64,000 bases of DNA from a virus: the IMG/VR virus record IMGVR_UViG_3300045256_000050, positions 180,987-244,986 of that record; one strand, given 5' to 3'. The stretch's first letter is position 1; each line of letters begins with the position of its first letter. Below, piece after piece: positions 22,973 through 30,726 of this stretch. The translations under genes and the position numbers were made by a program. Under the pieces are notes generated by a model. The model was not told where the DNA came from. It searched no databases and worked only from the letters and a program-made list of their open reading frames with translations.

Positions 22973-24136
22973 ATGGCAAACCGGCATAACTACTCGTACC
23001 GTTTTCGGCTAATGCCGAACCAAGAACAACGAGTGCTTCTCGCAAAGCACTTCGGGGCGATCCGGTACGCCTACAACCACTTCCTCGCCGCCCGCAAGGA
23101 CAAGTACCTCACGGCGAAGAAGTCCAGCAACTACTACGGCGACTGCAAGGACTTGACCGAGTTGAAGAAGACCCTGCCGTGGATGAAGGAAGTGTACTCG
23201 CAGTCCTTGCAGTTCTCGCTCAAGTGCTTGGATGCTGCCTACAACAACTTCTTCGCTGGCAGAGGCAAGTTCCCGGTCTTCAAGGCGAAGCACGCCCACC
23301 AGTCCTTCCGTGTCCCACAGAACGTCAGGGTGGTCGAGAACAAGTTGGTTATCCCGAAGTTCCTTGAGGGGATCAGGATGGTCAAGCATCGGGAAGTCGA
23401 GGGCGAAATCAAGTTCTGTACTATCAGCAGGAATAAGGCGGGGCAGTACCACGTCTCGATCACCGTCGAGCGAGACATACCGCAGTTGCCGGTGGTCGAT
23501 ACGGAAGTCGGTGTCGATCTCGGCATCAAGACGCTGGCAACGTGCAGCGACGGCAAGGTGTACGAGAACAAGAAACCGTACCGGAGGTTGAGCCGCAGGA
23601 TCAAGATGGTACAGCGGCGGTTGAGCAAGAAGAAGAAGGGAAGCAAGAACAGGCAGCGAGCGAAGTGTCGGCTCGCCAAGATGCACCTGAAAGTCAAGAA
23701 CATTAGGAACGACCACTTGCACAAGACGACGACCAAGATCATCCGTGAGAACCAAACGGTGTACTTGGAGACGTTGAATGTGCAAGGCATGATGAAGAAC
23801 CGCTGCCTTGCCGGGGCTATCGCTGACGCTGCGTTCTACGAGACACGCAGGCAGTTAGAGTACAAGGCGGGCTGGTACGGGAGGGTGGTCAAGTATCTTG
23901 ACCGTTGGTTCCCGTCCAGTAAAACGTGCAGTGGTTGTGGCTTCATCAAGCAAGACCTTCGGCTGTCGGATCGAGAGTGGTCGTGTCCTCGTTGTGGCGA
24001 GGTACATGACCGTGATTTGAATGCGGCGAAGACGATCTTGCAGCAGGGTAAAATTGAGAGTAAACTACCGTTGGAACGACGGGAAGTAAAGCGTGTGGAC
24101 TCAGGAAGAACTCCGACTGAACTTTTGGTCGGCTGA
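22973..24136 (+). CDS. tnpB: TnpB RNA-guided nuclease, IS200/IS605 family
   Basis: 387 residues with the full set of TnpB features: an N-terminal wedge region starting MANRHNYSYRFRLMP, and RuvC residues D182 (GVDLGIKTLA), E266 (VYLETLNVQG) and D348 (VHDRDLNAAKT). A zinc ribbon is formed by C319, C322, C338 and C341. Active-site residues are intact. Such proteins are guided by an omega RNA from the element's right end and cut near a short motif. The 3' end of the gene and the hairpin at 24152 probably encode that RNA. Confidence 0.93.
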   Translation: MANRHNYSYRFRLMPNQEQRVLLAKHFGAIRYAYNHFLAARKDKYLTAKKSSNYYGDCKDLTELKKTLPWMKEVYSQSLQFSLKCLDAAYNNFFAGRGKFPVFKAKHAHQSFRVPQNVRVVENKLVIPKFLEGIRMVKHREVEGEIKFCTISRNKAGQYHVSITVERDIPQLPVVDTEVGVDLGIKTLATCSDGKVYENKKPYRRLSRRIKMVQRRLSKKKKGSKNRQRAKCRLAKMHLKVKNIRNDHLHKTTTKIIRENQTVYLETLNVQGMMKNRCLAGAIADAAFYETRRQLEYKAGWYGRVVKYLDRWFPSSKTCSGCGFIKQDLRLSDREWSCPRCGEVHDRDLNAAKTILQQGKIESKLPLERREVKRVDSGRTPTELLVG

Positions 24137-24151
24137 GGTTGATACACGAAG

Positions 24152-24173
24152 CCGCTCCCCTTTAGGGGAGCGG
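24152..24173 (+). repeat. Right-end hairpin of the tnpB element
   Basis: CCGCTCCCC-TTTA-GGGGAGCGG, 15 bases after the tnpB stop. This is the usual IS200/IS605 right-end hairpin and the 3' scaffold of an omega RNA. The following bases (TAGTTCA) reach the stop codon of the convergent gene. Confidence 0.8.
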
Positions 24174-24177
24174 TAGT

Positions 24178-24474
24178 TCACCAACCCCAGCCGAAGCCGA
24201 AGCCGAAGCGATACTGGTACTGATATTGGAATCCGTAGTTGAAGCCGTAGTTGTTGTAGAGGTACGGGTTGTAGTACGGGTTGACGTATGGGGTGTACGG
24301 GTTGTACGCTGGGAACGCCGGGCGGTAGAGGTACGGGTTGACGTAGTTCGGCTGGAAGAAGTAGTTGTTCACTACGGGCCGAACTTGGGGCTGCGGGTGG
24401 ACGCCGGGACGGGGCTGGGCAGAGGCCACGAGGCCGAAGCACAGAACGGCCGCAAGAGCTACGAGATAACGCAT
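24178..24474 (-). CDS. Secreted Tyr/Asn/Pro-rich small protein
   Basis: 98 residues. The signal peptide MRYLVALAAVLCFGLVASA has a clear AxA cleavage site before QPRPG. The mature part is low complexity with repeated N-P-Y and Y-N units (VNPYLYRP, YNPYTPYVNPYYNPYLYNN) and a Gly/Phe end. Planctomycetes encode many similar secreted proteins. RBS AGAAGGAG. Its stop codon touches the right end of the tnpB element. Possibly a surface or matrix protein. Confidence 0.7.
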   Translation of the reverse strand: MRYLVALAAVLCFGLVASAQPRPGVHPQPQVRPVVNNYFFQPNYVNPYLYRPAFPAYNPYTPYVNPYYNPYLYNNYGFNYGFQYQYQYRFGFGFGWGW

Positions 24475-24567
24475 TTGTTCTCCTTCTTTCTAAACGAAAC
24501 TGGCTTCCGGCCAGTCCTTCTGGTATAGTAGTACCACTCCGACCGAAGCCCTTTACAGGATAACTGC

Positions 24568-25272
24568 ATGAGCATTCTTCAGCAATACGACATCTACTGC
24601 GAACACGGGTTCAAGGTCATCCCTCTGATCGAGGGGCTGAAGCGTCCCATGTGCAAGGACTGGACGAAGTACGATGCCGACTTCAACCGGATGATGGTCA
24701 GGAAGCACCCCAAGTGCAACCTGGGCCTTTTACTCGGTGAAGTCATGGACGTGGAGGGCGACACCAAACATGCTAACGATCTAATCGATCAACTCGTTGG
24801 CGACTATCCGCACCCCGTCTACAGAAGCGCCAAATCCCGCCACCACTTGTTCGTAAATCCGGTGCCGGGTTTCCGAATCCTCAAGTTCGAGGGCGTCGAG
24901 TTCCGTGCCGAGCGGCACCAGTCGGTCATGCCACCCAGCACGGTGAAGGCCGTCCAGTACACCTGGGAGAACAGTCTGTGGCTCGACGGCATCCCCAGGA
25001 TGCCGGAACGACTGCTCGCTTTCTTTATGAAAGTGAAGAACAAGAAGCACGTCGTCAAGCCCGGCCACATGCGGCTGTACTGCGGGGCTTGTGGCGAACC
25101 GTGCTTCATCCACAAGAAACGGTTCGACCTGGAACTGGAATTGTTCAAGCAGGTCAAGCAGAAGTGGCAGTGTCAGGACTGCCGGGAGTTCGACCTGCGG
25201 GACGCCTGCCGGTCACTCCGTAAGCAGCGACGGCACGATAGCCCGTTCGTCAGTCGTCTGGCGGTTGGTTAA
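24568..25272 (+). CDS. PrimPol-like primase/polymerase with zinc ribbon
   Basis: 234 residues. The N-terminal 130 fit the bifunctional primase/polymerase domain: GFKVIPLIEGLKRP, NLGLLLGEVMDVEGD (acidic metal-binding residues D61, E63, D65), and the SAKSRHHLFV histidine motif. A C-terminal zinc ribbon has CGACGEPC and CQDC. The protein is short, with no helicase domain, and probably makes primers or fills gaps for phage replication. The 3' end overlaps the convergent hydrolase gene by 60 bases. Confidence 0.75.
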   Translation: MSILQQYDIYCEHGFKVIPLIEGLKRPMCKDWTKYDADFNRMMVRKHPKCNLGLLLGEVMDVEGDTKHANDLIDQLVGDYPHPVYRSAKSRHHLFVNPVPGFRILKFEGVEFRAERHQSVMPPSTVKAVQYTWENSLWLDGIPRMPERLLAFFMKVKNKKHVVKPGHMRLYCGACGEPCFIHKKRFDLELELFKQVKQKWQCQDCREFDLRDACRSLRKQRRHDSPFVSRLAVG

Positions 25273-25923
25273 GAAGCCCATAGACTTCAGGAACATCTCG
25301 ATCTGCTCGATGTCCTCGACGTACATCGAGTGCCCGCCGTCGTCGATCAACTCGAAGGTGTTGTAGTTCTTCAACAACAACGCCTTCTTCATCGGCACGA
25401 ACCGCTCCTCCCACTCGAAGCAGTCGTCGTTGGTGTTGTGGAACAGGATGACCGGCGTCCTGTTCCTCGCCTCGGGCACGTTCCACGGCTGGAACACGGC
25501 CCCGGAGTGGGCGACCACGGCGGCGAGCCGCTTCTGCGTCTCGAAGAGGTACTGGAGGGCCATGACGGCACCTGCCGAGAACCCGATGATCGCCACGTTG
25601 TCGTCCATGATCCCGTACTCTTGCTGGATGTCGGCCAGTTCCTCCTGAATGGAGAACACGGCCGCAGGCTGGCCGTTCACCGCAGCGTCCTGGTCTTGGG
25701 CGTTGCGGGGGAGCGGATACCAAGCGTAACCGTGCGGGGTGAAGGACACCAGCATGGTATTCTCAAACTGGCAGTGGGTGAGTAACCCCTGCATGAACTG
25801 CGTGCCGCTCTGTCCCCGGCCCGGCAGACAGAGGATGGCGTGTGTCGGGTGGTCTGGGGTAACGATCTCGATGTGATTGACGACCCCTCGGCCCCGCTTC
25901 GTGTACGTTCTCAGACTACTCAA
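25213..25923 (-). CDS. Alpha/beta hydrolase (phospholipase/carboxylesterase family)
   Basis: 236 residues. The nucleophile elbow is IIGFSAGAVMA (S116), the oxyanion region CLPGRGQSG, the acid in HNTNDDCF and the histidine in DDGGHSMYV. The layout matches the small phospholipase/carboxylesterase group acting on lysophospholipids or acyl esters. The TTG start at 25923 overlaps the amidoligase stop, so the two are coupled. The substrate might be a product of that ligase or host lipid. Confidence 0.8.
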   Translation of the reverse strand: MSSLRTYTKRGRGVVNHIEIVTPDHPTHAILCLPGRGQSGTQFMQGLLTHCQFENTMLVSFTPHGYAWYPLPRNAQDQDAAVNGQPAAVFSIQEELADIQQEYGIMDDNVAIIGFSAGAVMALQYLFETQKRLAAVVAHSGAVFQPWNVPEARNRTPVILFHNTNDDCFEWEERFVPMKKALLLKNYNTFELIDDGGHSMYVEDIEQIEMFLKSMGFLTNRQTTDERAIVPSLLTE

Positions 25924-26854
25924 TTCCCCACTCCTTGTAGAAATCGTATTGCTTGTTGCTCATGGCCTTGCAGAACTTCGACCACAGTTGTCCCGGATAG
26001 CTGGACTTGATGATCGGCATGAACCGCTTGGCCGCTTCCTTGTCACACTTGTCCAACGTGTTCCTCAACACCTTCACGTCGTAGCCGTGACACTTGTACG
26101 CTTTCTGCAACTGCGTCGTCGTCCAGTACAATTCCTCGTCGAACGACCACAGCGTCTCCCACCGCTTGTCCTCCACGAACCCCACGGCGAAGTCGCACAT
26201 CTCGAAGATCAGCTTCGCCAGCGTGGGCGAGGCCAGCCAGAAGTTGCCGAGCGAGCGGTACTCCATGCCGTAAGACTTCGGCCGGTAGCGTCCGGCCTGC
26301 CCGTACACGACCCGGCGTCGGGCGGATGTCGGGTCGTGATCCATAAACAGACTCGGAATCCCCACGAACAGGTCGAGCATGTAGACGACGATCCACGACT
26401 CCCAGGTGGTTTCCTTCAGTACGCTGTCGCCGCTGGCACCCAGGTGGATGTGCCCGCCGCCGGTCCGCAGACTGGTCTTCTGGATGATGTTACCGGGCGG
26501 CTTCTTACTCTTGCCGGTGTAGACGCAATAGTCCTTCGCACACCCGGCGATGCGTGACCGCTCGTCGAGCAGTTCGCTCTCCGGGTACTCGCACGACGCC
26601 TGGGGCGTGAGCCGACACGGGGCGACGATCTCGGCGTAGGTCTTGAAGCACGACCGGAAGTTCTCGATGGCCTCGTCGTGCCCCTTGCCGGGGGCGATGG
26701 CACACTCGGCCAGCACGTTGTCCCAATAGAAGCTGTGACCGTTTTTAGTGTAACGCTCCTCGGCGGTGCCGGGGACTCGGGGAATGGCACTGACGTGCTG
26801 CCCGTTCAGCAGCAGCATGAACTCAGGGTCAGAGCCGTAGGTTTCGATTGGCAT
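25916..26854 (-). CDS. Phage amidoligase (COOH-NH2 ligase type 2)
   Basis: 312 residues, starting MPIETYGSDPEFMLLL. GSDPEF, the DNVLAECAIAPGKGHDEA segment, the GGGHIHLG motif and YRSLGNFWLASP match the phage members of the glutamine-synthetase/GCS-like amidoligase superfamily. These form amide bonds between a carboxylate and an amine with ATP. In phages they are proposed to modify peptides or the cell wall. Coupled to an alpha/beta hydrolase downstream and an unknown gene upstream. Confidence 0.85.
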   Translation of the reverse strand: MPIETYGSDPEFMLLLNGQHVSAIPRVPGTAEERYTKNGHSFYWDNVLAECAIAPGKGHDEAIENFRSCFKTYAEIVAPCRLTPQASCEYPESELLDERSRIAGCAKDYCVYTGKSKKPPGNIIQKTSLRTGGGHIHLGASGDSVLKETTWESWIVVYMLDLFVGIPSLFMDHDPTSARRRVVYGQAGRYRPKSYGMEYRSLGNFWLASPTLAKLIFEMCDFAVGFVEDKRWETLWSFDEELYWTTTQLQKAYKCHGYDVKVLRNTLDKCDKEAAKRFMPIIKSSYPGQLWSKFCKAMSNKQYDFYKEWGIE

Positions 26855-27621
26855 GGTTCTCCCATCTTGTACCAAGTTGGCATTTCGTACTTCGGCGATC
26901 CTTCACTAAAGCCAACGATCCCGAAGCGGTTGTGCATGTCGCCAATCGGAATTTTGGCCGGGTAGTTGTCTTTGATGTTGCCGCCGAACAGCTTCCGGTC
27001 GCCAAACTTCATGATGTGGTTGATCCCAGGCATCGCATCCGAAAGCTGTTTCTTGTCGTAGATTTGGTAGGGGTTGACCCGTTCTTCAAGGATGTCCTCG
27101 ACGGTCTTCCGCCACGGCGTTCCCCGCTGGTGCATCAGCCCGGTGCGGAGGAGCAGCGTGTACATCGAGATCAGCGGGGCGGATTGCATCCACCGCTTGC
27201 TGCCCTGGAACAGCCAGATACCGGCCTTCCGGTAGATGGCCGGGGCGTCCAACCCCTCGAACACTTCCGTCTTCTTCATCTTCAGTGAAGTCTCGACTTG
27301 GTTGATGAACTCCACCGCCGCCGGGATTTTGGTTCTAAACGTCTTGTCCTTGTAATTGGATAAGATGATCCTCGTCGTGTCCATGCACAACGGAAGGTCG
27401 TTGATCGGCGAATAGATAAAGTTGTAGATTTCGACGTACTTGTTGTTCAACAAGGCGTAGATGGCGTCCTGCAAGAAGTCCTTGCAGTAGACCATCTGGT
27501 GAATCTGTTTGTTATCCTTCGTGACGAAGGCGTATTCAAGACCCTCGGAATACACCTGGGAAATGCGGGACTTCTTCGGCTTCCACTCGATCTTGATCTT
27601 ACGGATTTGGCCCTCTGGCAT
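26806..27621 (-). CDS. Hypothetical protein, amidoligase operon
   Basis: 271 residues, starting MPEGQIRKIKIEWK after GAGG. Soluble alpha/beta protein with several aromatic-rich segments (IYNFIYSPINDLP, WLFQGSKRWMQSAP) and a GIVGFSEGSP segment near the end. The last 16 codons overlap the amidoligase start. The last residues (SSCCC) are probably a chance extension. It may supply or take the peptide substrate; no family assigned. Confidence 0.65.
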   Translation of the reverse strand: MPEGQIRKIKIEWKPKKSRISQVYSEGLEYAFVTKDNKQIHQMVYCKDFLQDAIYALLNNKYVEIYNFIYSPINDLPLCMDTTRIILSNYKDKTFRTKIPAAVEFINQVETSLKMKKTEVFEGLDAPAIYRKAGIWLFQGSKRWMQSAPLISMYTLLLRTGLMHQRGTPWRKTVEDILEERVNPYQIYDKKQLSDAMPGINHIMKFGDRKLFGGNIKDNYPAKIPIGDMHNRFGIVGFSEGSPKYEMPTWYKMGEPCQSKPTALTLSSCCC

Positions 27622-27676
27622 CGTTACCTCTTGGGAAATCTTACTTAACTACAATAGAAGCGTCAAGGTGATTTGA

Positions 27677-28522
27677 ATGACAATAATTCCATCCGACTTG
27701 TCCCTGGTGTACTCCGGCGGCACGAACAACAACGACCCGAACGCCTCCCTGGGAGGCGAGCCGTCGTCGTTCCGTGTGGCGACGAACGTCATCAACAACC
27801 TGTTCGACGACGTGCAGCCGGAGGAGTCCACCGAGGGGGCCGAGGACTACCGCTGCGTGTACCTGTTCAACGACTCCGGGGAGACGTGTTACGACATCAC
27901 CCTTTGGATCGCCGAGGAGCAGGCTGGCGGCTCGACCATCGAAGTCGGGATCAACGGCACCGACGAGTTCCAGCGGCTCATCGTATCCGGCGGTTCTGTA
28001 ACAGGCGGGTCCGTTCGCCTCTCGTTTGCCGGGGTTGAATTTGATTCAAACTACAACCCGGACCTTGCCGTCTGGGCCACCGCTTTGCAAACTAGCCTCC
28101 GGGCCGTCGAAGTGGACGGGGCGACTGTACTGAGTGATGTCACCGTGACCGCTCAGAACTCTGGCGGTGGTACGACCATTTTCGACATCGGGTTCGGTGG
28201 CGAGGACGGCAAGCGTGCCCAGCCCCAGATCATTGTCGTCAGTAACGACCTAGAACCGCTCGGGACGATTGAGGCCACGGTCACAACCCTCCAGGGCGGC
28301 TCGCCGGTCAACACCGTGGCCCCGCAGATTGAAGTAGAGGGCAGCCAACCGCCAGACGTGGGGTTCTTCGTACCGACCCAAATCTCTCCCATTACGATTC
28401 CGAGACTTGACCCGAACGACGGGTTTCCGTTATGGTTTAAGAGAGTAACACCGGCGGGCACGGCTGCCCTCGCCAACGATTTCATCACCTTGAGAATTAG
28501 GGTAACATCCTTTGGCTCCTGA
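27677..28522 (+). CDS. Virion structural protein
   Basis: 281 residues, starting MTIIPSDLSLVYSGG. TNNNDPNASLGGEPS followed by NNLFDDVQPEES and YRCVYLFNDSGE is the signature of a widespread phage minor-structural family that starts with a beta-sandwich. Long beta segments continue to the end. It stands at the head of a rightward operon with the McsA-like and SLOG genes, an odd combination. Confidence 0.75.
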   Translation: MTIIPSDLSLVYSGGTNNNDPNASLGGEPSSFRVATNVINNLFDDVQPEESTEGAEDYRCVYLFNDSGETCYDITLWIAEEQAGGSTIEVGINGTDEFQRLIVSGGSVTGGSVRLSFAGVEFDSNYNPDLAVWATALQTSLRAVEVDGATVLSDVTVTAQNSGGGTTIFDIGFGGEDGKRAQPQIIVVSNDLEPLGTIEATVTTLQGGSPVNTVAPQIEVEGSQPPDVGFFVPTQISPITIPRLDPNDGFPLWFKRVTPAGTAALANDFITLRIRVTSFGS

Positions 28523-29282
28523 TAACATTCCTCTCTGCCCGATGACTGGAAAGCCGTGTTTCCATCAGAAAACACTGCAAGTCACCGAAGTGAAAGATAA
28601 CCAGTCCCAGGTGGTACACAACATGTGCCAGGGGTGTGCCCCGACGTACATGCAACTGTCCCAGATCGGCCAAGAGCCGATGCTGTTCTCTCCCCAAGCC
28701 CCGGTCGAACAACCGCCTCCTCCGCAAAAGAAGCAGGTGGTGGTGAAGGACAACGACAAGCCCACGTCCGTCCCGGTCAAGAAGGGGAAGAAGAACCCGA
28801 AGTACATCGAGACGGCCGAGGAGTTGTTCGAACTCTTCATGATGAAGCCGAAGAAGAAGGAAGTGGCGTGCCCGAGTTGCGGCATGACCCCGACCGACTT
28901 CCAGAAGAAGGGCAAGATGGGCTGCCCGGAGTGCTACAACTTCTACAAGGACGACGTTCCCGACGTGCTGGCCGGGTGCCAGGAGGGCGGGACGAAGCAC
29001 GTCGGGAAGAAGCCGAAGATGCCCGTCGGCAACCCGGTCGAAGTCCTCAAGATGTTGAAGCTGAAGAAGGCTCACGCCATCGAACAGCAGAAGTACGAGG
29101 AAGCCGCCGAACTGAAGAAGCAGATCGCCGCCATCGAAGAGAAACTGCCGAAGGAGAACACCGATGAGACTCAGGAAGATAATCAGCGGGGGACAGACGG
29201 GGGCGGACCAGGGGGGACTGTGGGCGGGACGGATCACGGGGATGGAGACGGGCGGGACGGCCCCGAAGGGGTGGATGACTGA
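28512..29282 (+). CDS. McsA-like UVR-domain zinc protein
   Basis: 256 residues. The TTG start at 28512 overlaps the previous gene by 11 bases. Zinc-binding Cys sets are CPMTGKPC, CQGC, and CPSCGMTPTDF with CPEC. Residues 185-215 form a UVR motif (KKAHAIEQQKYEEAAELKKQ). This is the layout of McsA, which activates the arginine kinase McsB and Clp proteolysis. The last 40 residues, overlapping the next gene, are Gly/Asp-rich and may be a chance extension. Confidence 0.75.
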   Translation: MAPDNIPLCPMTGKPCFHQKTLQVTEVKDNQSQVVHNMCQGCAPTYMQLSQIGQEPMLFSPQAPVEQPPPPQKKQVVVKDNDKPTSVPVKKGKKNPKYIETAEELFELFMMKPKKKEVACPSCGMTPTDFQKKGKMGCPECYNFYKDDVPDVLAGCQEGGTKHVGKKPKMPVGNPVEVLKMLKLKKAHAIEQQKYEEAAELKKQIAAIEEKLPKENTDETQEDNQRGTDGGGPGGTVGGTDHGDGDGRDGPEGVDD

Positions 29283-29736
29283 AGACGGGCCGCAGAAGGA
29301 ACTCCTCCAGTCGTTCGGCCTTGTTGAACACCCGGTCCCCGGCTACCCGCCGAGGACGGAGAAGAACGTTACCGACGGCACGGCCACCATCCGCTTCGCA
29401 GTTGACTTCGGCACGGCGGGCGAGCGATGCACGCTGAACTTCTGCAAGAAGCACGACCGGCATGTACTGAGTATCAACGTCCTCGAACCCGAGCCGGTTG
29501 AGGAAGTCGTCGAGTGGCTGGAGCGCCACGACGTAGAAGTCCTCAACGTGGCGGGGAACCGGGAAAAGACCTGCCCTGGGTTGTGTAAGTTTGTCGCCGG
29601 GTATCTGGCGACGGTCATCTGGAAAATGAAAGGGATCGAGAAAGGCTTCTCGATCCCCGAATTGACTGCTCACATCAAGGCGTTAGCCGAAGGCCCGTCC
29701 GTTACTGAATCCCATTCTTCTCCTGAGACTCCATGA
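29164..29736 (+). CDS. SLOG-fold protein, circularly permuted YpsA/molybdenum-carrier family
   Basis: 190 residues, starting MRLRKIISGGQTGADQGG after AAGGAG. ISGGQTGADQGGL, the TGGTAPKGWMTEDG loop, RTEKNVTDG and VAGNREKTCPG are the signatures of the putative molybdenum-carrier/cpYpsA family in the SLOG superfamily, which binds nucleotide ligands. Members are linked to stress and phage-defence signalling. It overlaps the McsA-like gene by 119 bases. Confidence 0.8.
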   Translation: MRLRKIISGGQTGADQGGLWAGRITGMETGGTAPKGWMTEDGPQKELLQSFGLVEHPVPGYPPRTEKNVTDGTATIRFAVDFGTAGERCTLNFCKKHDRHVLSINVLEPEPVEEVVEWLERHDVEVLNVAGNREKTCPGLCKFVAGYLATVIWKMKGIEKGFSIPELTAHIKALAEGPSVTESHSSPETP

Positions 29737-30679
29737 ACTTCCGTGGGTCGATGATCCCGAACCCGTAGTAGAACTTCGGGTCTTGGTAGTTCCCGTTCAC
29801 GACCGGAGTCGTATATTGGCGGAACAGCGTCCGATAATCTTCGGCCGTGTCCAGCTTCAACGTGTTCCCGTGAGCCTTATTGTAACTCTTCACCAGGGCG
29901 GCTACGCCGCAGGCGAACGGGCCAGCCATGCTGGTGCCCGAGAGCTTGGCGTACCAGTCGTCCGGCACGGTGGACAGGATGTCCACGCCCGGTGCCATGA
30001 AGTCCAACCGATTGCCGGTGTTACTGAACTTCGCCCGGCGCATCGACTCGTCGATGGCCCCGATGCTGATGCACTCGGGGTATGCAGCCGGGTAGAACAC
30101 TTCCTTCGTGTTACCGGCGTTGCCCGCTGCGACGAAGGCGATGCAGCCCTTCGAGGCGGCGTAGTCGATGGCATCCCGGACCTGTTGTACAGGAACCGGA
30201 GCGCCCAGCGACATCTGGATGAAGTCGCAGCCGTCGTCGGCAGCCTTGCGGACTGCGGCGGCTACGTTCTTCAAGTTGCCGTTGCCCTTGTCGTCTAGGG
30301 CTTTGTACGGCCGGACCTTCGCACCGGGGCACACGCCCACCACGCCGATGTCGTTGTTCTCGGCCACCAGGATGCCGGTGACGTGCGTGCCGTGGCCGTT
30401 CCCGTCCATCGGGTCGTTGCTGTTCTTGACGAAGTTCCAGCCCGGTAGCAGGTTGTCTACCAAGTCCGGGTGGTCGGTGTCGCAGCCGGTGTCGATGACG
30501 CCGATGACGACGCCCTCGCCCTGGCTGAACTTCCAGGCGTCGGGCAGGTTGAATGCACTGATGTGCCAACCCGACTGTTGTGTTACTTCTTGGATCGAGA
30601 AGACATCTTCCCGCTCGTAGGGGAACAACGAGCAAACGATGTCGCAGTCCCCGACTGTTCTTTTGAAACGCTTAGCCAT
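29702..30679 (-). CDS. Subtilisin-like serine protease (S8)
   Basis: 325 residues. The catalytic triad is D63 (VIGVIDTGCD), H96 (GNGHGTHVTG) and S250 (LSGTSMAGPF), with oxyanion N187 (VAAGNAGN). There is no signal peptide and only a short N-terminal part (about 50 residues), so it acts inside the cell or in the virion. Possible roles are head maturation or degradation of host proteins. I start at MAKRFKRTVG after GAGGAGG. Catalytic residues are complete. Confidence 0.93.
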   Translation of the reverse strand: MAKRFKRTVGDCDIVCSLFPYEREDVFSIQEVTQQSGWHISAFNLPDAWKFSQGEGVVIGVIDTGCDTDHPDLVDNLLPGWNFVKNSNDPMDGNGHGTHVTGILVAENNDIGVVGVCPGAKVRPYKALDDKGNGNLKNVAAAVRKAADDGCDFIQMSLGAPVPVQQVRDAIDYAASKGCIAFVAAGNAGNTKEVFYPAAYPECISIGAIDESMRRAKFSNTGNRLDFMAPGVDILSTVPDDWYAKLSGTSMAGPFACGVAALVKSYNKAHGNTLKLDTAEDYRTLFRQYTTPVVNGNYQDPKFYYGFGIIDPRKFMESQEKNGIQ

Positions 30680-30713
30680 AGTCTTCCTCCTCACGTTAGA
30701 CTTGTCCAGCGTG

Positions 30714-30720
30714 TTATCTA
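30714..30720 (-). promoter_or_regulatory. TAGATAA late-promoter-like motif
   Basis: Minus strand TAGATAA, 35 bases before the subtilisin start. Confidence 0.45.
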
Positions 30721-30726
30721 TGGCTA

